Assembly (NCBI GenBank): GCA_028285545.1
Contig: JANQPA010000042.1
Span: 1-60,248, forward strand
From: Saprospiraceae bacterium
GTDB lineage: Bacteria > Bacteroidota > Bacteroidia > Chitinophagales > Saprospiraceae
Length of the DNA stretch: 60,248 nt
Direction: 5' to 3'
A program made the position numbers and the translations under genes. The notes under the pieces are model-generated. The model saw only the letters and a list, made by a program, of their open reading frames with translations. It was not told the origin of the DNA and ran no database searches. This document shows, one piece after another, positions 1-8,655 of the stretch. Position 1 is the first letter of the stretch. Every line of letters starts with the position of its first letter.

Positions 1-380
1 ATTTAGAAAACATTTGGCCACTGATAAACGCTGATTAAGCTGATCCTCACTGTTTACTACACGATAAATAACAGCGAAAATCAGTTAGACCAGTGTACAG
101 CTAATTATAACTAATCAATGCACAGCTCTATCGGCAGTCGGGGAAATAAATAGAGATATATTACTTTCTATGTTGATGAATTTCCTGAACAAGATAAGTT
201 GAGCGATAATTTTCTGGATATTTCAGGGATATAGAAAGTGAATAAGACAATATGTCTCCATATATCTCAATTTGTCTCCCTGACTGCAGAAGGCAGTTAA
301 ATATCTCTGATGGGAGATCATTTTTTGTGAATAATTTTAGAAAAATTAGGATGACACTTGTTTGGTAAAAACAGTCCTTT
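1..380. other. gene-free left flank with degenerate palindromes
   Basis: No convincing coding sequence is visible. Positions 19-95 form a degenerate inverted repeat: CACTGATAAACGCTGATT on the left pairs roughly with AGCG..AATCAGTTAGACCAGTG on the right. It belongs to the CGCTGAT/CGCAGAT palindrome family found elsewhere in the window. A small hairpin-like word, ACTGCAGAAGGCAGT, lies near 282-296. The rest is AT-rich and unrecognised, and could be the decayed 3' flank of a gene outside the window. Confidence 0.5.
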
Positions 381-1175
381 TTAGACCGCTACCTTAGCTT
401 TTATATGAGGATGAGGATCATAATTCTCTAATGAGAAATCTTCATATTTAAAATCAAAGATATTTCTAACCTCGGGGTTGATTTTCATTTTAGGGAGTGG
501 TCGGGGATCACGACTTAATTGTAAGCTGACCTGCTCCATGTGGTTATTATAGATGTGTACATCTCCAAAAGTGATCACAAATTCTCCTGGCTCCAGATTA
601 CAAACCTGAGCCGTCATCAAGGTCAGCAAGGCATAAGAAGCTATATTAAAAGGTACTCCCAGAAATACGTCCGCAGAGCGCTGATACAATTGGCAGGACA
701 ATTTTCCTTCTGCCACATAAAATTGAAACATAGCATGACAAGGCATTAGGGCCATCTGGTTTAGCTCTCCTACATTCCAGGCATTGACAATTATCCTTCT
801 GGAGTCAGGGTTATTTTTGAGCATTTCAACCGCATTTTCAATCTGATTAATGGTTCGGCCATCAGTAGATTGCCAGGAAACCCATTGTTTACCATAAACG
901 GGCCCCAAATTTCCATTTTCATCGGCCCACTCATTCCAGATCCTCACCCCATTTTCTTGTAGATATTTTACATTGGTATCTCCTTTTAAAAACCAAAGCA
1001 ATTCATGTATGATAGATTTTAAGTGAAGTTTTTTGGTGGTTACCATTGGAAATCCTTCTTCCAGATCAAAACGCATCTGGTATCCAAATACACTCTTCGT
1101 TCCCGTCCCTGTACGGTCAGTTTTGGAAGTGCCTTTGTCTAATATGTATTGGAGTAAGTCTAAGTATTGTCTCAT
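381..1175 (-). CDS. thyA: thymidylate synthase ThyA
   Basis: Converts dUMP to dTMP with 5,10-methylenetetrahydrofolate as methyl donor and reductant, the committed step of cytosolic dTTP synthesis. The product is 264 residues, the same length as the E. coli enzyme, and the landmarks fall at matching places: Arg21 in RTGTGT, Arg126-Arg127 in DSRRII, the nucleophile Cys146 in MPCHAMFQ, then the [17 protein letters not shown] folate/dUMP segment and a C-terminus ending in AV. The ATG at 1175 gives exactly this length. No dihydrofolate reductase gene, a frequent neighbour, is visible, although one could lie left of the window. The upstream region carries a TATTGGG-type repeat array. Assignment is essentially certain. 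Confidence 0.98.
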   Translation of the reverse strand: MRQYLDLLQYILDKGTSKTDRTGTGTKSVFGYQMRFDLEEGFPMVTTKKLHLKSIIHELLWFLKGDTNVKYLQENGVRIWNEWADENGNLGPVYGKQWVSWQSTDGRTINQIENAVEMLKNNPDSRRIIVNAWNVGELNQMALMPCHAMFQFYVAEGKLSCQLYQRSADVFLGVPFNIASYALLTLMTAQVCNLEPGEFVITFGDVHIYNNHMEQVSLQLSRDPRPLPKMKINPEVRNIFDFKYEDFSLENYDPHPHIKAKVAV

Positions 1176-1188
1176 AGCTTTTATTTAG

Positions 1189-1234
1189 TATTGGGTAATG
1201 TGTATATGGGTATTGGGGTATTAGGGTATTGGGA
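1189..1234. repeat. degenerate TATTGGGN octamer array
   Basis: Units TATTGGGT (1189-1196), TATTGGGG (1211-1218), TATTAGGG (1219-1226) and TATTGGGA (1227-1234) are interrupted once by a decayed segment. The same octamer family recurs at 9634-9673 and 43593-43648. It lies just upstream of the thyA start codon. Confidence 0.8.
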
Positions 1235-1244
1235 TGTATTCAAA

Positions 1245-1270
1245 ACCATGTAACCGTGGAACCATGTAAC
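1245..1270. repeat. 16-bp direct repeat ACCATGTAAC...
   Basis: ACCATGTAACCGTGGA is followed at once by a second ACCATGTAAC, giving 1.6 copies of a 16-bp unit. It sits in the divergent spacer between thyA and the transferase-like gene. No function is evident. Confidence 0.7.
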
Positions 1271-1444
1271 AAAAATAAAAGTATCCCTTTAATTCTGAAT
1301 CAATCTATGAATAAAATTTACGGCCATGAAACATTAAAGTTAATTTAGGGTTAGATATTTTGTACATTTTTTTCACTAAGGCTATATTTTTTTTCATTTC
1401 CTGATCCAAATTATTAATTTTCGAGATTACCATAGATAGAATTG

Positions 1445-2518
1445 ATGTTTGCAGAAAAGCACTACCCAGAAATAATGCTAGCAGAAGAATTGGATGCTTA
1501 CCTCTCCAAAGGTTGGTATCGTATGGGGCAGGCTATTTTTACAACTCACTTCCTTTGTTTTGGTGAGGAGTTTTACTCTGCTATTTGGATAAGACTCTCC
1601 TTAGAAAATTATACTTTCAAAAAAAGCCTACGAAAAATTCTTGGCCGCGCCAAAAATAGGTTTACCACCCATTTTCAAAAGGCGGTCATTGACGAAGAAA
1701 GGGAGGCACTCTATCAAAAATATCGATACCATTTTAAGGGCGTGCTTGCGCCTAATTTAACCGACTCTCTCCTAGATGGGGAAGAAATCAATCTTTTTAA
1801 CACCTATGAGTTAACGGTATATGATGGAGACAAACTTATTGCTTTAAGTTATTTTGATTTAGGAAAAGAAAGTGCAGCAAGCATCATTGGCATTTATGAC
1901 CCGGAATATCATTCTTTTAGCTTAGGTATTTATACCATGCTCAAAGAAATAGAGTATTGTCAATCGCAACAATTAAAGTATTATTACCCAGGTTATGTTG
2001 TTCCAGGTTATGATCGATTTGATTATAAATTACGGATTGGAGATGTTTCTTATTATGACTTAAGTTGCAGAAAGTGGCTTCCATACCATGAACTAGAGGA
2101 AAAAAACATTCCAATCCTGGCTATGAAACAGCAACTGGGTCAATTACAACAGCTGCTAAAAGCTGGTAATATGTTCAGTCAGCGGCTTTTTTATCCTCTT
2201 TTCGAAGCGAATTTATTTGGTTTTTGGCCAACCTACTTTTTTGACTTCCCAATTTTCTTATTATGTCATTTAGGACCAAAATCTGACTATTATACCATAG
2301 TAGTTTTTGATGTAAGAGAAAGCAGCTTTCAATTGTTTGGATGTGTCCCCTTCGAGGACATACAATTTTATTTCAATGAATCCTATACCAACTCCTTTGA
2401 TCGTTCTCGCTTTTTCCTGGAGCTAATTGTGGTAGATAGGTTGTTCCATTTTTCTAAAAGCCCAGAGGGAGTTGCCAGAGCTATCTTCCAACTTGCCAGC
2501 CAGCCTTCCAGAGGATAA
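1445..2518 (+). CDS. arginyl-tRNA--protein transferase-like (ATE/Bpt) GNAT protein
   Basis: Resembles ATE1/Bpt aminoacyl-tRNA-protein transferases, which add Arg or Leu to protein N-termini in N-degron pathways. The N-terminal half has the ATE pattern: LxxGWYRMGQ at about residues 20-29, then a strand region and a basic helix KKSLRKILGRAKNRF. The C-terminal half has GNAT-type features: IGIYDPEYHSFSLGIYTM near 148-165 and YYPGYVVPGYDRFDYK near 180-195, the counterpart of the YLGYYI..CPKMRYK segment. The cysteine cluster usual in the ATE N-terminus is missing; only one Cys (near residue 38) remains there. A TTG lies just before, but ATG at 1445 is the better start. Family membership is likely; whether it still transfers an amino acid is unknown. 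It stands alone, 230 bp before the cytochrome gene. Confidence 0.72.
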   Translation: MFAEKHYPEIMLAEELDAYLSKGWYRMGQAIFTTHFLCFGEEFYSAIWIRLSLENYTFKKSLRKILGRAKNRFTTHFQKAVIDEEREALYQKYRYHFKGVLAPNLTDSLLDGEEINLFNTYELTVYDGDKLIALSYFDLGKESAASIIGIYDPEYHSFSLGIYTMLKEIEYCQSQQLKYYYPGYVVPGYDRFDYKLRIGDVSYYDLSCRKWLPYHELEEKNIPILAMKQQLGQLQQLLKAGNMFSQRLFYPLFEANLFGFWPTYFFDFPIFLLCHLGPKSDYYTIVVFDVRESSFQLFGCVPFEDIQFYFNESYTNSFDRSRFFLELIVVDRLFHFSKSPEGVARAIFQLASQPSRG

Positions 2519-2600
2519 AATTCAATTCTCTCTTTAAACATCTACACGCTCTCCTTGTTTGTTTTTTAATAATTCAAGTTGAAATTCCGACTTGAGAATA

Positions 2601-2690
2601 AGGTAAAAAGTAAAAAGTTGAAGGACAAAATCAAACTAAAGAATTAATTGGAAAAAATTCTTTCTACTTTCTACTTTTTCCCTTCTACTT
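2601..2690. repeat. imperfect inverted repeat of AAGTAAAA / TTTCTACT words
   Basis: AAGGTAAAAAGTAAAAAG on the left faces CTTTCTACTTTCTACTTTTT on the right across about 40 bp. Pairing is imperfect but clear. It lies between the transferase-like gene and the cytochrome gene and could be a weak terminator or a decayed repeat array. Confidence 0.45.
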
Positions 2691-2748
2691 GCAAGTTGTA
2701 TGAAAACTTGCACTTTATGATAAAATTTTATAAAGTTTTCTGATAGAA

Positions 2749-4143
2749 ATGAAGAAGTTGCTGATTTTGTGTTTAATCCTGATTATTTATGCATGTTCTA
2801 CCTACAAGGGCCTTCCCGAAATTGTTTCAGATACCAGCTGGAAGACCAAAATTATTGATCCTTACCCACAGCAAGAAGATGGGGTAGCTGAAAAAGGTTT
2901 CAACTATTTGTCATATGGGGATTATGTTGGATCAGGGCTTCCCTATAAACTGGCAAAAAGACAATTTGGTCGTTCTCCCAAAAATGTTTTGCAAAGAGAA
3001 GGTCTTAATGCCACACTAGATTATCGGGCTACGGCCTTCCCCGCAAAAAATGGCCTTATGGTCGTTAATGGGAATTGCTTTACTTGCCATGCCAGCAACT
3101 TAAATGGGCAAGTAGTATTGGGTTTAGGTAATAGTTTTTCGGATTTCAGGGCCAATTTTGGACTATTCGCTAATTTGGCAAGCCTGGGGATGAGTATTAA
3201 ATACGGTAAAAAATCCTTAGAATGGGAGGCCTTCGAAGATTTGAACTATTACCTTAAAGCCTCAGGGAAATATATTAAAACCAACCAACCAGGTGCCAAT
3301 CCTGCAGCAGTATTGGCTGAGGCTATCGTCCGCCACAGAAATCCTAAAGATTTAACTTACACCGAAGATCCAATGTATGAGATGCCCAAATACACCATTG
3401 CCACGGATGTTCCTCCACTTTGGAATGTAAAAAAGAAAAATGCACTTTATTATACTGCAGTGGGGCGCGGTGATTTTACCAAGCTTTTGTTTCAAGCATC
3501 TTACCTTGGAATTGAGGACAGTACGGCAGCACGAGATGCGGTGGAAAACTTTAAGCATGTCGTGGCCTGGATGAAACAGTTAGAACCTCCAAAATATCCT
3601 TACCCCATTAATCAGGAACTGGCAGAATCGGGGAAACCGCTTTTCGAAAATCATTGTAGTAAATGCCACGGAACTTACGGTGAAAATGAAACCTATCCAA
3701 ATAAGGTGGTTTCTTTAGGCTTAGTAAAAACAGATCCTTATTATGCAAGTTATGCAGTAAAAGCTCCAATAGTAGAATGGTATAATCAAAGTTGGTTTGC
3801 CCAAAGTGAACCTAAGTCTTATTTTGAGCCTGAAGCAGGATATATCGCTCAACCTCTAGACGGAATTTGGGCTACCGCCCCCTATTTGCACAATGGTTCC
3901 GTTCCTACCCTGGAAGATTTATTAAACAGCCCTCAGCGACCGAAGTTTTGGGAGAGAAAAGGTAGCACTTCTGATTATGATCCTAAAAAGGTAGGTTGGA
4001 AATATGTTTCGAAAAAAAACAGCAAAGGCAAATGGACTTATGATACTACCCTGCCCAGTTATGGGAATATGGGGCATTATTTTGGGGATAAGTTGAGTGA
4101 AGAGGAAAGAAGTGCTGTTATTGAATATTTAAAGACTTTGTGA
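2749..4143 (+). CDS. di-haem cytochrome c lipoprotein
   Basis: A 464-residue exported electron-transfer protein. The signal peptide ends in a lipobox with Cys16 (LIIYAC), predicting a lipid anchor in the periplasm or outer membrane. Two covalent haem c sites are visible: C110-FT-C113-H114 and C303-SK-C306-H307. The second domain contains the motif APYLHNGSVPTLEDLL, shared with di-haem cytochrome c peroxidase/MauG-like and related Bacteroidota c-type cytochromes, and it probably holds a distal-ligand region. ATG at 2749 directly precedes the signal peptide. No partner oxidase or dehydrogenase is adjacent, so the electron donor and acceptor are unknown. The cytochrome c call is secure; peroxidase activity is not shown. 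Confidence 0.88.
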   Translation: MKKLLILCLILIIYACSTYKGLPEIVSDTSWKTKIIDPYPQQEDGVAEKGFNYLSYGDYVGSGLPYKLAKRQFGRSPKNVLQREGLNATLDYRATAFPAKNGLMVVNGNCFTCHASNLNGQVVLGLGNSFSDFRANFGLFANLASLGMSIKYGKKSLEWEAFEDLNYYLKASGKYIKTNQPGANPAAVLAEAIVRHRNPKDLTYTEDPMYEMPKYTIATDVPPLWNVKKKNALYYTAVGRGDFTKLLFQASYLGIEDSTAARDAVENFKHVVAWMKQLEPPKYPYPINQELAESGKPLFENHCSKCHGTYGENETYPNKVVSLGLVKTDPYYASYAVKAPIVEWYNQSWFAQSEPKSYFEPEAGYIAQPLDGIWATAPYLHNGSVPTLEDLLNSPQRPKFWERKGSTSDYDPKKVGWKYVSKKNSKGKWTYDTTLPSYGNMGHYFGDKLSEEERSAVIEYLKTL

Positions 4144-4202
4144 AAAGTTAACAAGTGTTCAAGTTGAGGGAATTTAACGTTGTTTGTATAATTATTTATT
4201 CT

Positions 4203-4292
4203 AGCTTTTTTCTCACGCTGATTTCGTAAATCGTGCAGTTATTATTTGCGAAATTCCTGACTACCGGAGGAAGTTCCGTGCAAAAAAAAGCT
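4203..4292. repeat. dispersed ~90-bp palindromic element, copy 1
   Basis: Begins AGCTTTTTTCTCACGCTGAT and ends CGTGCAAAAAAAAGCT, so its ends are inverted repeats. The inner part ATTCCTGACTACCGGAGGAA recurs with few changes at 9705-9733. It lies between convergent genes, so a role as a bidirectional terminator is plausible. Confidence 0.65.
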
Positions 4293-4346
4293 TCAATAAT
4301 TAGCACTACCTTCAACTTCCCCAAACTAATATATCCACCTCATTAA

Positions 4347-6287
4347 CTACGGTCGATTATAAAAACAAGGTAAGTTATTTTTATTATACACCACCCCTTC
4401 CAATCTCTGTAGCAAAACCATTAATTTCTCTCTCATCAACTCATACTCACCGAGTAACTCTGCTAACTCCTCTGGTTTTAAGGCTGAATAATCCTGACTG
4501 GCAATTTTTCCATAGGTATCAAACAAGGTAGTCAGTTCCTCTTTATCCTTCTGCATAGCTTTCAGCATAAAAGGAGAAACAGTCAAGGAATCAGTATTTA
4601 CCCGAATAAAGGAATCCAGCTTTTGATAAATATTATCATAACAATTGAGGTTATTATAATAATCTGAAGAAACCCGCATATACTTATTTACATTTTCAGT
4701 ATAAGTGGCTCTGTCAATTTCAATAATTTTTTCCTGGACCTTTTCACTACACAATTCACATAGAGGAAATTGATTGGTAGCCATATTCAACAACATATGC
4801 TTTTGGGCAGAAGCAACTACCCCATCAGGCACCCTAAACGCCTGTTGAAATAAAGCAGATTCTATCAAATTCAATTGCTTCTTTGTAATTAAGTAGGTCT
4901 CAAGAGATTCAATTTCTTTGGGTATTTTACCCTGAATCTCTGTTTGTTTTACTCGATCGCGGTAAAAATTCAGCAGTTCGATATCTTCATAAAGGGACTT
5001 TGTATCCTTAGTTGAATAGCCAACAAATCCTCTATAATCCACAAGGTAGGAAGCGATGGATCTTGCCCTGGTTAATAATTCTGAAGTAAACCAAAGGTCG
5101 ACATCATTAATTACATTGGCATATAAGCGACCATACTTATCTCTGATTAAAGGATCTTTGGCATTGGCTAATTTAGCTACTTGCTCCTCTTTCAGTAATC
5201 TAACATCATAATACAGATCAATCATTTTTGAAAAAGCCTGCCAATCCCGATATTTGGTGTCCACACTATTATTAAAGGTCTGCAACTGTTTTCTAAGTTC
5301 AAGGGCTAATTTTAGGATCTCTAAGAATTCTTTTTCCACCTCTTTTTTCTCGATGTTTCTGATTTTTCTAAAATCCTTAGATTTTCTGGCGATATACTGC
5401 TGATTATAGGCCAGCTCAGAATGATCTGTATTATATTCTGATTTTGTTTGGACCACAAGAATATAGCAATTATTGCGAGAGGTTATTAATTCTTTTAGTT
5501 GATCCACACGATCAGCCGTTCTAAGCTCAGTATAGAAATTAGAATTTCTGGTTTTATCAACATCCCAGTGAATTTTATATAAGGTGGCAGATACTACCTT
5601 TTCCTGAAAAAGAGCACTCATCTCCTTATTTAATAATCGGATATAGAATTCACTGCTCATTTTTCCTTTAGAACCTACATCTTCCAGGGTATTGAGGCCT
5701 TTAGAAACTTGAGGAATAACCTGATTGGTCATACTTAGTAAAGAAAGAGGGGCAGCTACTAGAGAAGTGGCCGTTTTTCCTAAATCGACTGAGATTTGTG
5801 CTGTTTTTTTCCAAAAATCCGAAGAACCGCTGCCTTTAATTGCTTCAAATTTAACTTTGGCAATAATGTCTCCATCTTTTAGTACTTCATCAGGTATGTT
5901 TTCTAAAAACCGACCTCCATATTCTACTACATTAGAGGCATTGGCAGGATCTCGAACATCATGAATCATTAAAGGGATGGTGAGATCATCACCCTGTTTC
6001 ATAGGATTTTTAAGAGATACAGCCAAGTACATGTATTTAGGAAAGTCCCCTTTTTTAACATTTACAGATTTTCTTTCAGTCCTGTTTAAACCTTCGCCTG
6101 AAAAAACAGTACTCAAACGGTGCCCATTAACCAAATAGACATAAGCAGAGTTTAAATTAAAATCCGAATTTGGGAAGTCCTCCGTAGTCCATTCCTCAAT
6201 CGGACTGGCTGTAATGGCCTGGCTATAAAGATTTGTATGGTTCAGAATAGTTAAAATAGCTAACAAGAGGAACAAAAAGCGTATCAT
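4347..6287 (-). CDS. secreted protein of unknown function, alpha-helical C-terminal half
   Basis: The family is not recognised. The chosen start, ATG at 6287, gives a classic signal peptide (MIRFLFLLLAILTILNH...YSQ) and a 646-residue product; an in-frame start 12 codons upstream would bury the signal. After the signal there is a beta-rich region of roughly 200 residues. The rest is long, charged and helical, with many Leu/Lys/Glu stretches (for example KKEVEKEFLEILKLALELRKQLQ) that could form coiled coils. A C-x2-C pair (CELCSE) sits about three quarters of the way along. It converges on the cytochrome gene across a palindromic element. Likely periplasmic or outer-membrane associated; no catalytic motif was seen. 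Confidence 0.75.
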   Translation of the reverse strand: MIRFLFLLLAILTILNHTNLYSQAITASPIEEWTTEDFPNSDFNLNSAYVYLVNGHRLSTVFSGEGLNRTERKSVNVKKGDFPKYMYLAVSLKNPMKQGDDLTIPLMIHDVRDPANASNVVEYGGRFLENIPDEVLKDGDIIAKVKFEAIKGSGSSDFWKKTAQISVDLGKTATSLVAAPLSLLSMTNQVIPQVSKGLNTLEDVGSKGKMSSEFYIRLLNKEMSALFQEKVVSATLYKIHWDVDKTRNSNFYTELRTADRVDQLKELITSRNNCYILVVQTKSEYNTDHSELAYNQQYIARKSKDFRKIRNIEKKEVEKEFLEILKLALELRKQLQTFNNSVDTKYRDWQAFSKMIDLYYDVRLLKEEQVAKLANAKDPLIRDKYGRLYANVINDVDLWFTSELLTRARSIASYLVDYRGFVGYSTKDTKSLYEDIELLNFYRDRVKQTEIQGKIPKEIESLETYLITKKQLNLIESALFQQAFRVPDGVVASAQKHMLLNMATNQFPLCELCSEKVQEKIIEIDRATYTENVNKYMRVSSDYYNNLNCYDNIYQKLDSFIRVNTDSLTVSPFMLKAMQKDKEELTTLFDTYGKIASQDYSALKPEELAELLGEYELMREKLMVLLQRLEGVVYNKNNLPCFYNRP

Positions 6288-6734
6288 TTTTTGGTAATTT
6301 ACTATAGTCGGTTCAAAAGGCATTCAATGATTTAAATACCTTCATAATTCTATTTTAGGGAAATAGTAACAAACAAAATTTTAACAAATAAATTATTTTC
6401 CCAAAAATCTGTCCAATCATTTTCAATCAAATTGCCCTAAGGACTGTTTTTATATTTGAATTCCTAATACTTGTAGATAAACAGAAAATATTGGCATAAA
6501 ATAGTTATTATCAGAAAAAATAAGCCTTACCTTCGCCTCGTTACTTTTATAGCTACCTAAGCTCATCTATTAACTAGCAACTCTCATTTTCACCATTGAT
6601 GGCTAAATATAAGCCGCAATTCTTTTCAATTGAACATTAATTTTTTCTCTACAACATTGTCAATTAAAGAAGTTATACCTAAAACGTTTTTAAATCGATT
6701 TTTTTACAGATTTATTTTATTTAATACCATAACA

Positions 6735-7334
6735 ATGAAAAAAACCGCAATACTTTTTGCAAGTCTATTTTTGTTTTTAGGAGCCGGAATTTCCAAACTC
6801 CAAGCTCAGGAAAGTGCCATCAAAAGTCGTTTGAATACCTATATCGAAGCCACTAATGCTGGAGAATGGGATACTGTCCTGGATATGGTATACGACAAAT
6901 TATTCGAAACTGTACCCAGAGATCAGATGAAGCAGCTTTTTTCCCAGATGAGTACAATGGGTTTAAAAATGGAAGTCAAAGAATACAAAATTTCTAAGCT
7001 TTCTGAAACAATGAAGGAAGATGGAACTGATTTTGTGATCGTTAATTATGATGCTGATGAAAAACTGACCCTTTCTGGCCCTCAGTTTACCAATGAAATG
7101 GTAATTGAACAGATGAAAACTCAATTTACGACTATGTATGGAGAGGGAAATGTAACATATGATAAGGAAGGCAATTTCTTTGCTTTAAAGGGTCAAAAAA
7201 CAATGCTGGCAGTAAATGCCGGTGGATCAGATGAATGGAAGTTTATAGAATATAATGTGTCTAATCCGCAGCAGGCTCAGTTATTTGAGCAGATCATTCC
7301 TGCTAATGTTATAACAAAGCTGAAAGCAAAATAA
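6735..7334 (+). CDS. secreted SnoaL/NTF2-like small protein
   Basis: A 199-residue protein with a clear signal peptide (MKKTAILFASLFLFLGAGISKLQAQ). Translation from ATG at 6735 is preferred over the upstream TTG at 6630, which would add 35 AT-rich residues before the signal. The mature part begins with SAIKSRLNTYIEATNAGEWDT, a helix typical of NTF2/SnoaL-like cone folds, followed by alternating strands (DGTDFVIVNYDADEKL, EWKFIEYNV). No enzyme residues can be named. It ends at a strong hairpin shared with the converging hydroxylase gene. Function unknown; the fold call is tentative. Confidence 0.75.
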   Translation: MKKTAILFASLFLFLGAGISKLQAQESAIKSRLNTYIEATNAGEWDTVLDMVYDKLFETVPRDQMKQLFSQMSTMGLKMEVKEYKISKLSETMKEDGTDFVIVNYDADEKLTLSGPQFTNEMVIEQMKTQFTTMYGEGNVTYDKEGNFFALKGQKTMLAVNAGGSDEWKFIEYNVSNPQQAQLFEQIIPANVITKLKAK

Positions 7335-7336
7335 TA

Positions 7337-7378
7337 ATATAAAGCGGGCCGTACGGCCCGCTTTATATATTTTTTTTT
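7337..7378. terminator. bidirectional terminator between convergent genes
   Basis: A perfect palindrome (7337-7368) contains AAAGCGGGCCGT/ACGGCCCGCTTT and is followed by a run of nine T on the plus strand. The minus-strand gene's stop codon (7363-7365) lies inside the right arm, and the plus gene's stop is 2 bp outside the left arm. Confidence 0.93.
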
Positions 7379-8397
7379 CTTGAAAACCCATGCAAATTCT
7401 GCCCAACAAATCCCTCTGGAAATTCTTCAACCCCCGGAAATCCTAATTTAATATCCCTTCCTTCATAAGGAATATGAGCAGTACCAAAAATATAATCCCA
7501 GATGGCTAAAGTCAAACCAAAATTGATGCCATATGGATGACTTTCAGGCATTTCATAGGCATGATGCCAAATATGCATTTCCGGGTGATTAAACATTTTT
7601 TTCATAACCGGTCCCAAAACAAATACTCCGATCATAATTCCACCGGCGATTACCAATAATTCCTGCCAGAAAGTGCTTAGTTGAAAAATATGAACATCAA
7701 AAGCACTAGTAGCCAATACAATTCCGATTAACCCTCCAAGAATTCCACCAGTTACTTTGCCCGATACCGTAATATTAGAGTGGTTATAATGTCCTACCAA
7801 CAATGTAAAAATATGGATGATGAAAAAATCATAAAGGCCGATCCCTAAAAGGGCCAATGGTATGTATTCTAATGTTCGATATACTATATTTTCCATCCAA
7901 TGATATCGCAGATGTGCTGCAAAGCCCATTTGTTCCACACTATGATGGACTTTATGAAACTCCCATAATCTTGGATGATAATGTAATAACCGATGCACCC
8001 ACCATTGAATAAAATCTCTAAACACAAATCCAATCAGGAGGATACTCCAGGCTGGAAAGTTGCGTAATGGATTGGCCGCTTGCAAGTCAAATCCAGTCAA
8101 TCCAATAATTCCATCATTCAACAAATTTACCACCACCATTGATGCGGCATTAAAAATGATCAAAGAGAATAGGAAGAAATTAAAAAACATATAGAAGAAG
8201 TCAAGCCAAAAATCTTTCCTGAATTTAGGCTGTTCTTTTCGCCAGGGATTTATCCATTCAAGAGCTAGGAAGAAGGCAGATACCAACAACAACCAATAAA
8301 AATAATTGTGCCAACCAGGATTGGTAATTTCCTTCCATAGGTAATTCATGTACCCTTCGTAGCCATTTATAAATATGTTCCAGTATTTTTGCAGCAT
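7363..8397 (-). CDS. sterol desaturase / fatty acid hydroxylase family membrane protein
   Basis: A 344-residue integral-membrane di-iron hydroxylase of the sterol desaturase superfamily (C5-desaturase, alkylglycerol monooxygenase and carotenoid hydroxylase relatives). Three His boxes are present: H135-xxx-H139 (HRLLH), H148-xx-H151-H152 (HKVHH) and H275-xx-H278-H279 (HIWHH), with extra His at 203 and 206 (HYNHSN). Hydrophobic segments lie near residues 33-47, 66-90, 117-133, 176-200 and 220-262. These boxes bind two irons that activate O2 to hydroxylate or desaturate a lipid. The substrate cannot be read from sequence; membrane lipids or ornithine-lipid-like molecules are candidates. It stands alone, converging on the small secreted gene. 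Family call strong, substrate unknown. Confidence 0.9.
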   Translation of the reverse strand: MLQKYWNIFINGYEGYMNYLWKEITNPGWHNYFYWLLLVSAFFLALEWINPWRKEQPKFRKDFWLDFFYMFFNFFLFSLIIFNAASMVVVNLLNDGIIGLTGFDLQAANPLRNFPAWSILLIGFVFRDFIQWWVHRLLHYHPRLWEFHKVHHSVEQMGFAAHLRYHWMENIVYRTLEYIPLALLGIGLYDFFIIHIFTLLVGHYNHSNITVSGKVTGGILGGLIGIVLATSAFDVHIFQLSTFWQELLVIAGGIMIGVFVLGPVMKKMFNHPEMHIWHHAYEMPESHPYGINFGLTLAIWDYIFGTAHIPYEGRDIKLGFPGVEEFPEGFVGQNLHGFSRKKNI

Positions 8398-8451
8398 AAA
8401 TTTTTAATTGGAGGTTTGGTTTAGGTAAATTCTTGGCTTTGCTAATTATTT

Positions 8452-8540
8452 AAGCTTTATTTTCACGCAGATTTCGCCAATCACGCAGAAAAACATTAGC
8501 GCAATTTGTGAAATCTGCGTGCCAAAATAGCATCAATAAG
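8452..8540. repeat. dispersed palindromic element, copy 2
   Basis: AGCTTTATTTTCACGCAGAT opens the element. Perfect 12-bp arms CACGCAGATTTC (8464-8475) and GAAATCTGCGTG (8510-8521) form a long hairpin, with a second internal CACGCAG. It lies in the divergent spacer between the hydroxylase and dehydrogenase genes, so here it cannot serve as a 3' end for either. Confidence 0.75.
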
Positions 8541-8655
8541 AAGAAATACAATTAATAATTGCACTACTAAAACCTTAAATGAAAAACAAGTCCCTAAATT
8601 TACCTCAACCAGGGTAATAATTCAGTAATTCGCCTCACAAAAGATACACACAGCT

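Noticed and set aside
161-240. Short coding remnant in the left flank
   Set aside because: Only about 25 codons are open in the best frame, and nothing resembles a known domain, so it cannot be distinguished from chance.
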